NCBI GenBank assembly: GCA_030018645.1
Contig: JASEHX010000077.1
Span: forward strand, 1 to 6,027
Length of the DNA stretch: 6,027 nucleotides
Source: Candidatus Margulisiibacteriota bacterium
Lineage (GTDB): Bacteria > Margulisbacteria > WOR-1 > O2-12-FULL-45-9
Direction: 5' to 3'
The translations under genes were made by a program, and so were the position numbers. Positions 1 through 5,817 of this stretch are shown here, piece after piece. Position 1 is the stretch's first letter; the number at the start of each line of letters is the position of its first letter. The notes below the pieces were generated by a model. It saw nothing but the letters and a program-made list of their open reading frames with translations. It was not told the origin of the DNA and ran no database searches.

Positions 1-70
1 CGTTTTCCGGCCGGCTGGACACCACGCTTGGTCCAGTGGTATCTAAGGTCGTGGTTGTGGTTGAAGTGGT
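1..70 (-). repeat. Direct repeat copy 2 (matches 703-772, offset 702)
   Basis: Bases 1-70 match bases 703-772 with only two differences (at 8/710 and 38/740), both synonymous (CCG/CCA for Pro and ACC/ACT for Thr). The repeat encodes the end of a Thr spacer plus the start of an Ig-like domain (LDTTGPSVVSSRPEN). The offset of 702 bases equals 234 codons, so the frame is kept. The copy runs off the window edge. Confidence 0.9.
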
Positions 71-1033
71 TGTGGTGGTAGTAGTTGTTGTTGTCGTGGT
101 TGCCGCCGTAAAGCTCCAGCTCGTATTGCTGGCCAGCGCGTTGCCATATAAGTCCTGTATCCCCGTAGTTGCCACGGCCGTATAATTGCCGCCGGATTGC
201 AGATAGGAAGTTGGCTGGAAGATCGCCGCCTTCCCCACCGCCTCGTAGGATAAACTCCCACTTACCGTCCCTTCACTGCCGGTAAGATAAAAGGTGGCGA
301 AGTTGATCGTGGTGGCATTCATATCTTCGGAGAACCGGATATAAAGATTGGTTGAGCGGCTTACCTCCGTTGCTCCGTCCGCCGGGTAGACCTCGGTTAC
401 GGTAGGGGCAGTTACATCCGAGCTGCTGCCAGTAGTAAAGCTCCAGGTATACGGCGCGGCCAGGTGGTTGCCGGCTATATCTGTTACGTAAGTATCAATG
501 CTGGCAATATAGGTGGTTCCTGCCGCCAGCAAGCCCTCGGACATAAATGTGGCTGAAAAGGTGTCCGCTTCGTAAGTTACCATTCCCATCAAGTGCCCCT
601 CTGCCGAGCAGAAAGTAAAGGTTAGATTATTGATCGTACTGACATCCAGCGCTTCGGAGAAAACCGCCAGCGCCCGGGCATTGATCGGTATGTTAAACAA
701 TCCGTTTTCTGGCCGGCTGGACACCACGCTTGGTCCAGTAGTATCTAAGGTCGTGGTTGTGGTTGAAGTGGTGGTAGTGGTAGTTTCGGTCGTGGTGGTA
801 TCGGTATCACTGGTAGTAGTAACCGTTGTTGTTGCCGTAACCGTGGTGGGAGTAGACGGGGAAATCACTTGGCCGCAGCCGAGGGAAAGAATGCCGTAAG
901 CCGTTAGCAGTAAGCAAAGAAGCCAAAGACACCTTCTCCCTCTGGGACCTGCCTGTCCGGCCCGCCTGCCGGACGGGCAGGCAGGCAGGGAAGGTGCAAA
1001 TTTATTACGCAAGCGGATGAGGGATAAGGGCAT
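1..1033 (-). CDS. Putative surface lipoprotein with Big_5-type Ig-like domains and Thr-rich linkers (3' end outside window)
   Basis: The frame is open without a stop from the ATG at 1033 to the window edge (344 codons), so the C-terminus is missing. Residues 1-34 are a long, Arg-rich n-region. Residues 35-52 are hydrophobic (CLWLLCLLLTAYGILSLG) and end at Cys53 in SLGC, which fits a loose lipobox, so a lipid anchor is plausible. A Thr-rich spacer (about 58-97) follows. Two Ig-like repeats come next, at about 99-202 and 207-310. Each has a PxV...P.(N/D)G start, a FSE core, an AGTTY- or GGNYT-like strand, a D(I/L).GN.LA motif and a final W-S-F-T, as in the Big_5 family. A second spacer, 17 Thr and one Ser (312-329), leads into a third repeat cut by the edge. 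The role is probably a cell-surface stalk, adhesin or scaffold; no catalytic domain is visible. No clear Shine-Dalgarno precedes the ATG. The next in-frame start is TTG at 1012. The N-terminal coding sequence carries a GC-rich palindrome, so the start is the least certain part. Confidence 0.8.
   Translation of the reverse strand, partial: MPLSLIRLRNKFAPSLPACPSGRRAGQAGPRGRRCLWLLCLLLTAYGILSLGCGQVISPSTPTTVTATTTVTTTSDTDTTTTETTTTTTSTTTTTLDTTGPSVVSSRPENGLFNIPINARALAVFSEALDVSTINNLTFTFCSAEGHLMGMVTYEADTFSATFMSEGLLAAGTTYIASIDTYVTDIAGNHLAAPYTWSFTTGSSSDVTAPTVTEVYPADGATEVSRSTNLYIRFSEDMNATTINFATFYLTGSEGTVSGSLSYEAVGKAAIFQPTSYLQSGGNYTAVATTGIQDLYGNALASNTSWSFTAATTTTTTTTTTTTSTTTTTLDTTGPSVVSSRPEN
44..100 (-). 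repeat. Threonine-codon-rich spacer 2 of the Ig-like protein
   Basis: Twelve Thr codons, one Ser codon, five Thr codons and a Leu codon join Ig-like domain 2 to the third, truncated domain. Codons ACC, ACA, ACT and ACG are all used. The end nearest domain 3 is nearly identical in DNA to the corresponding end of spacer 1, while the other end differs in length and composition. This suggests expansion or contraction of the tract after duplication. Confidence 0.75.
703..772 (-). repeat. Direct repeat copy 1 (matches 1-70)
   Basis: This is the partner of the repeat at the window start. It lies at the junction of spacer 1 and Ig-like domain 1. Beyond 772 the two copies diverge inside the Thr tract. 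The second Ig-like domain, between the copies, begins with a different sequence (DVTAPTV), so the repeated unit appears to be a two-domain module plus one spacer. Confidence 0.9.
746..862 (-). repeat. Threonine-codon-rich spacer 1 of the Ig-like protein
   Basis: About residues 58-96 of the Ig-like protein are dominated by Thr, with scattered Ser, Asp, Val, Pro and Glu, and lie between the presumed lipidated Cys53 and the first Ig-like domain. All four Thr codons are mixed, so this is not a pure trinucleotide repeat, and protein-level selection for Thr is likely. It would form an extended stalk and could be O-glycosylated, which is inference. Read on the opposite strand it gives a meaningless poly-Val frame. 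Confidence 0.75.
930..996. repeat. GC-rich palindrome (REP-like) inside the signal-peptide coding region
   Basis: The core arms are 948-960 (CCTGCCTGTCCGG) and 969-981 (CCGGACGGGCAGG). They pair at 12 of 13 positions around an 8-base loop. An outer pair, 930-940 (CACCTTCTCCC) and 988-996 (GGGAAGGTG), extends the structure with a 2-base bulge. A GGCA tetranucleotide is repeated in tandem next to the core. The element sits in codons 13-35 of the Ig-like protein and encodes a Pro/Gly/Arg/Cys-rich stretch (PACPSGRRAGQAG) unlike a normal signal-peptide n-region, so it looks like an in-frame insertion. No U-run follows on either strand, so it is not a classical intrinsic terminator. Its similarity to dispersed palindromes in uncultivated-bacterial genomes is from memory. 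Confidence 0.75.
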
Positions 1034-1044
1034 ACGTAAATTTC

Positions 1045-1073
1045 ATTTTAAACTAGCGTTGTCTAAATGTCAA
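1045..1073 (-). promoter_or_regulatory. Predicted sigma-70-type promoter for the Ig-like protein gene
   Basis: Reading the minus strand, TTGACA (1073-1068) matches the -35 consensus exactly. It is followed by a 17-base spacer and TAAAAT (1050-1045), one mismatch from TATAAT. The -35 lies within the last codons of the upstream glycosyltransferase gene and the spacer contains its TAG stop. The predicted start site, about 1037-1039, is only 4-6 bases before the ATG at 1033, so the transcript would be nearly leaderless. This would uncouple the surface protein from the upstream operon. It is a sequence prediction only. Confidence 0.6.
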
Positions 1074-1763
1074 CCACAAAAATTTAGGCAAGGCCAATTG
1101 CCTTTTCCATCTTTGCGGCTCGGTGAATAAGCGATAGAGCCATTCGACGCCCATTTTTTGGGTCCAGAAAGGCGCCCGCTTCTTGCGGTCCGAGATGACA
1201 TCTAAACTGCCGCCAATTACCATGGCAACCGGAAGGTTTAAATTCTTCAGGTGATGATTCAGCCATTTCTCCTGCCGGCCGGCTCCCAGGCCGACAAACA
1301 AGATATCCGGCTGGCAATTTTCAATCTTTTGGAGGGCTTCCAAATCGTCGCCAAAAAAGCCGTGCATTGTCCCTACAATTTTCAGCGCGGGATATTTTTG
1401 GACTAACTTATCTGCCGCTTCATCAGCAATACCAGGCGCACTGCCAAGCAGGAAGATTTTAAATTTATCACCGTATTTTTCAATTATCTTTAGCATCAGA
1501 TCAATCCCGGAAACCCGCTCCTTTAAGGGTCTTCCTAAAATGCGCGAGACCACGACCATACTAATCCCGTCCGGTACTCTCAAATCAGCATTATTTATGA
1601 TCTCTCTTAGTTCATGGTCTTTCTGGGCAGTAACAATAATTTCCGGATTGGGCGTGACAATTAGATGCGGACGGCTTTCTTGCAAATATTTCCCCACCCT
1701 TTGGATAGCTTCCAGCAGGGAAAGGTTATCAACTTTTACGCCGGCGAAACTAACAGTTTCCAT
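1053..1763 (-). CDS. tagA: WecG/TagA/CpsF family (GT26) N-acetylhexosaminyltransferase
   Basis: The 236-residue product has the usual length and order of the GT26 family. Members such as TagA transfer N-acetylmannosamine from UDP-ManNAc to a lipid-linked GlcNAc in wall teichoic acid or related polymer synthesis; WecG adds ManNAcA. Visible family signatures are TPNPEI (Thr37, Asn39), RVPDGI (Asp65, at the position of the proposed catalytic Asp in TagA), KERVSG (Arg83), FLLGSAPG (105-111), the GLGAGRQEKW segment (158-167), GGSLDV (184-189) and the basic, aromatic tail EWLYRL...PQRWKRQL (207-223), thought to dock the enzyme on the membrane. The donor and acceptor cannot be told from sequence, so the symbol is a family label. 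The ATG overlaps the end of csaB by 28 bases. An AAAGGA-like site lies rather far upstream (about 13 bases), and an in-frame TGA just before the ATG excludes a longer start. Translation is probably coupled to csaB. Confidence 0.9.
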   Translation of the reverse strand: METVSFAGVKVDNLSLLEAIQRVGKYLQESRPHLIVTPNPEIIVTAQKDHELREIINNADLRVPDGISMVVVSRILGRPLKERVSGIDLMLKIIEKYGDKFKIFLLGSAPGIADEAADKLVQKYPALKIVGTMHGFFGDDLEALQKIENCQPDILFVGLGAGRQEKWLNHHLKNLNLPVAMVIGGSLDVISDRKKRAPFWTQKMGVEWLYRLFTEPQRWKRQLALPKFLWLTFRQR

Positions 1764-2791
1764 AGCAAATCAAAATTCCTTTCCGCCTTTTCTACCAGCT
1801 CTTTCTTTTTTTTCTCTAAAGCTAATTTAACTTCCCGCCTATTCGCAATCACGGCTTCAATTTTCTTTTTGACCGTTTCAAAATCCAACTCTTTTTCAAC
1901 GTCTATATACGGCTGATCAATTGATTTCATGAACGACTCGACCTTGGGATCATACGACAAACCAATCATGGGGACCGCATTGATGGCCGCGAAAATTAAG
2001 GAGTGCAGGCGCATGCCGATCAAAAGATCGCATTGGGAAATAATAGCTAGGATTTCGTCCGGCTTGGCGACGCGAAAATTGACGGTTGAATTGCCGTGCA
2101 TATAGCCTAAAATCTTTGACGCAGCTTCCCTGTCCTCCGGTGACTGGAAAAGGAAGAAAAAGGGGTAATAGCCGTGGTTCTCGTGGATCCAATCGGCCGT
2201 TTTTGCCAGCAGTTCAAAGAGACGGTTGGAAGAAACCCGGTTTAAACTGCGGGCGGCAATACCAACCAGCAGTTGGTTATTGGCTTTCAAGGTTTCCAAG
2301 CCAAACAAATTTTTCCCTTTTTCTAAAACCGGGACCGGTAAAGTTAAAGTTGGGTCGGCCGTTTCCAATATCCTGCTCTTATCAACTCCCAACTCAATGA
2401 TTTTGAGATAGGAATCATGATCGCGAACAGTAATTAAATCGCATAATTGCAGTACATAGGCGGCAATTCTTTGGTTCAGCTTCCGGCGCAGAGGACCAAA
2501 CCCCTGCGCAAAAAACATGACCTTTTTCCTAAACAGCTTGGCCAATATAATAATTCCAACATAGTAGAAAAAACTGCGGCGGCTGGTTTTATCCTGGAAG
2601 AGCGAGCCGCCCCCGCTTAATAACAAATCGGCGCTGAACAATTCGCCAATAATTTGGCCCCATGCACGGCGCGGCAAGACGCAGATATTAGTTTGCGGGC
2701 CGCGCGCCTTTATCCCCTTAACAATAGCGGCCAGCACTGCTTCATCACCCGTATTCCCAAACCCGTAATAGCCCGAAATTACAACTTTCAT
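1736..2791 (-). CDS. csaB: Polysaccharide pyruvyl transferase CsaB
   Basis: The 351-residue product belongs to the polysaccharide pyruvyl transferase family. CsaB moves pyruvate from phosphoenolpyruvate onto a sugar (ManNAc in studied cases) of a secondary wall polymer, making the ketal recognised by SLH domains of surface proteins. Seen here are the N-terminal GYYGFGNTGDEAVL motif (8-20), the SGGGSLFQD...S segment (59-73), FFAQGFGP (93-100), ITVRDHDS (120-127), a TADPTL motif (144-149), GMRLHSLIFAA (259-269, with Arg261 and His263) and YDPKV (280-284). The C-terminus (about 300-345) is Lys/Glu-rich and probably helical. I chose the ATG at 2791 because it overlaps the stop of the upstream gene as ATGA, typical of coupling, and because it places the glycine-rich motif normally near the N-terminus. 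A GTG at 2815 would add eight residues and has no visible ribosome binding site. CsaB next to a TagA-type enzyme points to wall-glycan assembly. Confidence 0.93.
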   Translation of the reverse strand: MKVVISGYYGFGNTGDEAVLAAIVKGIKARGPQTNICVLPRRAWGQIIGELFSADLLLSGGGSLFQDKTSRRSFFYYVGIIILAKLFRKKVMFFAQGFGPLRRKLNQRIAAYVLQLCDLITVRDHDSYLKIIELGVDKSRILETADPTLTLPVPVLEKGKNLFGLETLKANNQLLVGIAARSLNRVSSNRLFELLAKTADWIHENHGYYPFFFLFQSPEDREAASKILGYMHGNSTVNFRVAKPDEILAIISQCDLLIGMRLHSLIFAAINAVPMIGLSYDPKVESFMKSIDQPYIDVEKELDFETVKKKIEAVIANRREVKLALEKKKKELVEKAERNFDLLWKLLVSPA

Positions 2792-4701
2792 TCTACGCTG
2801 TATTTTGCCGTCCACCAGACCAGCGAGCCGATAATGATGCCGATAACCAATCCGTTTAGGCTGCGGATAAAGGAAATGATCAGCGGGGTATGGGCGTGAC
2901 AGAAGGAATTAAAGACCGATATGGGCGCAATAGTGCCAATCGCCGCCAATAACCAAAGCCATTTATACTCTCTGCGCAGCAGAAAGAATACCGCCAGGAA
3001 AAGGAAGGGATAACCGACCAAGAATTCCTTGGTCCGGGGACGCACCATTAAGACGGCTTCTAACATATTGCGGAAATATTTTTCAATCCCCGGCACCGGC
3101 AGGGAAAAATTGCCCGACCGGGCAACAAAGACCGCTAAAAGGCCTAAGACCAATAATCCGCTTATAACCACCATTAGCTTCACTTCGATATTGAGGAACT
3201 GCAGGAGCCGTTCTTTTAATTTACCTTGGGACAGTTCAAGGATAAAATAGAGGGCAACTAGCATAATAGGAATAATTAAAGCTGGTTTTATCCCCGCAAA
3301 GACCTCAACCCCGCTCATGAAGCGATAGTCAGCCAACAGGCCAATTAGAAGGAAAACACCAATGAATAATTCACCGATAATATTCAAGACCATTAGCATG
3401 GGAGCAAGAATGTTTTGGGATATTGCACTTTGCTTTTTAAAGTTTGAAATCACGGCATAAGACGGGAAAGTTACCGCCGCTATAAAAGCCAGCAGTTTTT
3501 GCAGGAGCAGGCCATAACCCAATGTGCCGACCAGCGCCATTCCGCATAAAGACCCAATTAAAACGCCGTACATTGTGGGGTGCGATACAGGGAAAAACAA
3601 TTCCCATAAAAACAAAAAGCTAATGATAACCCCTGTGCCCAGCAGCAGTATTTGCCAGCCGGCCGGCGGAGCAAGGTATTCTTCGTTGGCCGCGCCAATT
3701 ACAAATCCAGCATTGCTCAGCGAACCCATAACTTCTTTAAAATAAACTAAATTAAACGCCGCCGGCGAAGCATCAATTTGCGGGGGCAGGAAAGGCCGGA
3801 TATAAAGCAAGTTAACCCTCCTTTCCGCGGCCGCGCGCGTAAACCGTTTTACCGCTTCGCCGCGGGTAATTTTTTTTAGTTCATCTTCCGGGATACTGTG
3901 TACGCGGAGAACGTTCCTGCCCATCAGTTTTTTTAAAGAAACATCGCCGTCTTGTTTTACAATTTCGATATAGCCGTACCTGATGTTATTTTTTTGCAGG
4001 GCGGAGGCCAATGCCCGCAATGAATCGGGATAGCCCAAAATTTCTTCTTTGTCAAAAACAATTACTTCTGCCCCTTTAAGGGACAATATTTTGCCTCCAA
4101 TATTCCCCAAATGATAGCGGACATCATTGGCAGTTCGCGGTATTATTTTGAAACCCAAAGCAATTAAATATTTTTTTTGAACTTCGGATATGCCCAGCCC
4201 GGCTTCTCTTAACTCTCCCTCGGTTTCGTCGACTTCGATTATATTAGCGCTTAGGAACTTTACTTTATCTTTGCCCAACAAGTTTTTGAAAGCAAAATAA
4301 ATTCTCTTGCGCGGCTGGTCCTCGGCAATACAAAGATAGGTCCGGTCAGGTTTAATTTTATTACGGCTTATAAGAGCCGTAAATCTATCATTGTCCCCCT
4401 GGCTGCGGATAATGCCGCTGCCGCTGGCGTAAATAATTTCCCCCATGGCGCCGGCATCCGGCAAAGTTTCCTCAAATACGCCGATCGATGAAATTCCCAA
4501 TTTTCTTATCTCTTTCAAGATAGGCGTTAAAGGTTTCTTTTCAAAGGCGGCGATTTTCTTTAAATCATTTAAGTCAACGCATACTTCTACCGTTTTGCTT
4601 TGCGCTTCAAGCATATAACGTTGAATGGCCATAACCGCGCCGAGAAGGACGGCAAGCGTTAGAATGATAATAAGAATTCCCCTGGCTATTTTAGACAGCA
4701 T
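2788..4701 (-). CDS. Polytopic membrane protein, DUF5693 type, function unknown
   Basis: The 637-residue product has one N-terminal membrane segment (about 8-26), a large soluble region (about 30-345), then roughly nine hydrophobic segments (about 349-370, 375-399, 401-418, 430-458, 471-490, 507-526, 562-575, 579-598 and 604-630). By the usual topology the soluble part lies outside the membrane. It contains an Ile/Leu/Lys-rich alternating pattern, including KPLTPILKEIRKLGISSIGVFEETL-type strands near residues 56-80, that recalls a barrel or polysaccharide-acting fold; I cannot assign an enzyme. Conserved-looking polar motifs lie late in the membrane part: VRPRTKEFLVGYP (553-565) and FCHAHTPL (600-607). 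I recognise the family by these motifs and by its position beside csaB. Its role is unproven; transport, ligation or sensing of the wall polymer are possibilities. The start is well supported by AAGGAG seven bases upstream. The gene overlaps prfB by 11 bases and csaB by 4. Confidence 0.85.
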   Translation of the reverse strand: MLSKIARGILIIILTLAVLLGAVMAIQRYMLEAQSKTVEVCVDLNDLKKIAAFEKKPLTPILKEIRKLGISSIGVFEETLPDAGAMGEIIYASGSGIIRSQGDNDRFTALISRNKIKPDRTYLCIAEDQPRKRIYFAFKNLLGKDKVKFLSANIIEVDETEGELREAGLGISEVQKKYLIALGFKIIPRTANDVRYHLGNIGGKILSLKGAEVIVFDKEEILGYPDSLRALASALQKNNIRYGYIEIVKQDGDVSLKKLMGRNVLRVHSIPEDELKKITRGEAVKRFTRAAAERRVNLLYIRPFLPPQIDASPAAFNLVYFKEVMGSLSNAGFVIGAANEEYLAPPAGWQILLLGTGVIISFLFLWELFFPVSHPTMYGVLIGSLCGMALVGTLGYGLLLQKLLAFIAAVTFPSYAVISNFKKQSAISQNILAPMLMVLNIIGELFIGVFLLIGLLADYRFMSGVEVFAGIKPALIIPIMLVALYFILELSQGKLKERLLQFLNIEVKLMVVISGLLVLGLLAVFVARSGNFSLPVPGIEKYFRNMLEAVLMVRPRTKEFLVGYPFLFLAVFFLLRREYKWLWLLAAIGTIAPISVFNSFCHAHTPLIISFIRSLNGLVIGIIIGSLVWWTAKYSVE

Positions 4702-5785
4702 CTTTTTTCTCCTTTTTCAATGAAGCTTCAATGAACCGATCAATATCCCCGTCAATCACCCTTTGTACATCCCCGACCTCGGTGCCGGTGCGGTGGTCTT
4801 TTACCAGGGTATAGGGTTGAAAGACATAAGAACGGATTTGGTGCCCCCACTCTATTTTTTTCTTTTCACCGCGCAGTTCATCAATCTTATCTTTTTGCTG
4901 CTCCAGCATCATCTCATAAAGCTTGGCTTTTAACAGGCGCATGGCGGTATCGCGGTTAGCGTGCTGGGAACGATCGGATTGGCTTTGAGTGACGATTCCG
5001 GTTGGAAGGTGGGTAATGCGGATGGCCGAGCTGACTTTGTTGACATTTTGCCCGCCCGGCCCGGAAGCGCGGTAAGTATCCACCCGCAGGTCATTGGGGT
5101 TGATGTCAATTTTAATATCGTCCGCCAGTTCGGGGATAACTTCAACCGCCACAAATGAAGTGTGCCGTTTCCCTTCCGACGAGAAAGGGGAAATGCGCAC
5201 CAGGCGGTGGATGCCGGATTCATTCTTTAAATAACCATAGGCATAGGGGCCGGTGATGATTAATGTAACCCCTTTTATGCCGGCTTCTTCACCAAAAGAA
5301 ATTTCCGGCATTTCTACTTTATAATCTTTGCCTTCAGCCCAGCGGGTATACATGCGCAGGAGGATCTGCGCCCAATCCTGGGCATCCGTCCCCCCTGCCC
5401 CAGCATTGATTGATAAGATAGCATTACTTTTATCATATCCGCCGGACAGCAGGGCCGCCAATTCCAATTTTTCGGCTTGATTTTTAAGTTCGAGTAATTC
5501 TTTTTTTAAAACGGCCGAATCGGCATCGCTGGCCATGTCAATTAAAGTTATAAAGTCGGCAATCCCGCTCTTCAATTCATCATAACTGCTAATTACTTTT
5601 TCCCTGGATTTTTTTTCCTGCAGGATTTTTTTGGCTTTTTCGCTGTCCGACCACAAGTTGGGATCAGCGGCTTGCGCATCAATTGCGGCCAATTGCTTTT
5701 TCTGCTCGTCAATTTTCAATATGGCCGCTAATTGGACCGCTTTGGCCTGCAGTTGTTTTATTTCGTCTTTGATTTCGTCTAACAT
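4691..5785 (-). CDS. prfB: Peptide chain release factor 2 (RF2)
   Basis: RF2 recognises UGA and UAA stop codons in the ribosomal A site and triggers release of the finished protein. The 364-residue product matches the family length. The N-terminal helical region (1-115) is followed by the conserved INAGAGGTDAQDWA segment (126-139), the SPF tripeptide that reads the stop codon (199-201; RF1 would have PxT), and GGQ (244-246), which enters the peptidyl-transferase centre and is normally methylated on Gln. HRLVRISPF, RVDTYRASG and GIVTQSQSDRSQHANR are typical. The reading frame is continuous: at the place where many RF2 genes have a UGA and a programmed +1 frameshift (after about codon 23), this gene reads ILKIDEQ with no stop. 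A GAGGG site four bases before the ATG supports the start. The gene lies 32 bases after secA, an adjacency seen in many bacteria such as Bacillus, and overlaps the DUF5693 gene by 11 bases. Confidence 0.98.
   Translation of the reverse strand: MLDEIKDEIKQLQAKAVQLAAILKIDEQKKQLAAIDAQAADPNLWSDSEKAKKILQEKKSREKVISSYDELKSGIADFITLIDMASDADSAVLKKELLELKNQAEKLELAALLSGGYDKSNAILSINAGAGGTDAQDWAQILLRMYTRWAEGKDYKVEMPEISFGEEAGIKGVTLIITGPYAYGYLKNESGIHRLVRISPFSSEGKRHTSFVAVEVIPELADDIKIDINPNDLRVDTYRASGPGGQNVNKVSSAIRITHLPTGIVTQSQSDRSQHANRDTAMRLLKAKLYEMMLEQQKDKIDELRGEKKKIEWGHQIRSYVFQPYTLVKDHRTGTEVGDVQRVIDGDIDRFIEASLKKEKKDAV
4709..4714 (-). promoter_or_regulatory. Shine-Dalgarno site of the DUF5693 gene
   Basis: AAGGAG lies within the last codons of prfB, seven bases before the ATG at 4701. 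It fixes the start despite the overlap with prfB and is the strongest ribosome binding site in the window. Confidence 0.8.
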
Positions 5786-5789
5786 AAAA

Positions 5790-5794
5790 CCCTC
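5790..5794 (-). promoter_or_regulatory. Probable Shine-Dalgarno site of prfB
   Basis: GAGGG lies four bases before the prfB ATG at 5785. The spacing is shorter than usual, but it is the only candidate in the 32-base gap after secA. No terminator hairpin or promoter is evident in that gap, so prfB is probably co-transcribed with secA. Confidence 0.55.
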
Positions 5795-5817
5795 GAGTGT
5801 AATTTGTTATTTATTTT

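Noticed and set aside
43..261. Minus-strand 72-residue open frame rich in Arg, Gln and Pro
   Set aside because: It lies in another frame of the Ig-like protein gene, whose own frame is open across the whole region and matches a known domain type.
1..772. Direct repeats at 1-70 and 703-772 as part of a CRISPR array or insertion-sequence ends
   Set aside because: There are only two copies, 702 bases apart, both in frame in one gene and encoding the same domain start; no spacers, inverted ends or transposase are present.
630..899. Plus-strand open frame encoding a Val-rich (poly-Val) protein
   Set aside because: It is the complement of the Thr-codon tracts of the minus-strand Ig-like protein. 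It has no ribosome binding site and its composition is explained entirely by that gene.
930..996. Palindrome as an intrinsic terminator for the tagA operon
   Set aside because: No U-tract follows the stem on either strand, and the element lies inside an open coding frame rather than in the gap after tagA.
1005..1046. Alternative ATG at 1046 giving a 13-residue peptide before a TAA
   Set aside because: It overlaps the predicted -10 hexamer, is in a different frame from the Ig-like protein and has no Shine-Dalgarno. A leader-peptide role cannot be excluded but nothing supports it.
1540..1916. Plus-strand open frames opposite tagA and csaB
   Set aside because: They overlap two well-identified minus-strand genes, have Ser/Phe-rich shadow composition and match no family I know.
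2789..2815. Upstream GTG start at 2815 for csaB (eight extra residues)
   Set aside because: There is no ribosome binding site before the GTG, whereas the ATG at 2791 forms an ATGA overlap with the preceding stop and fits the usual N-terminus.
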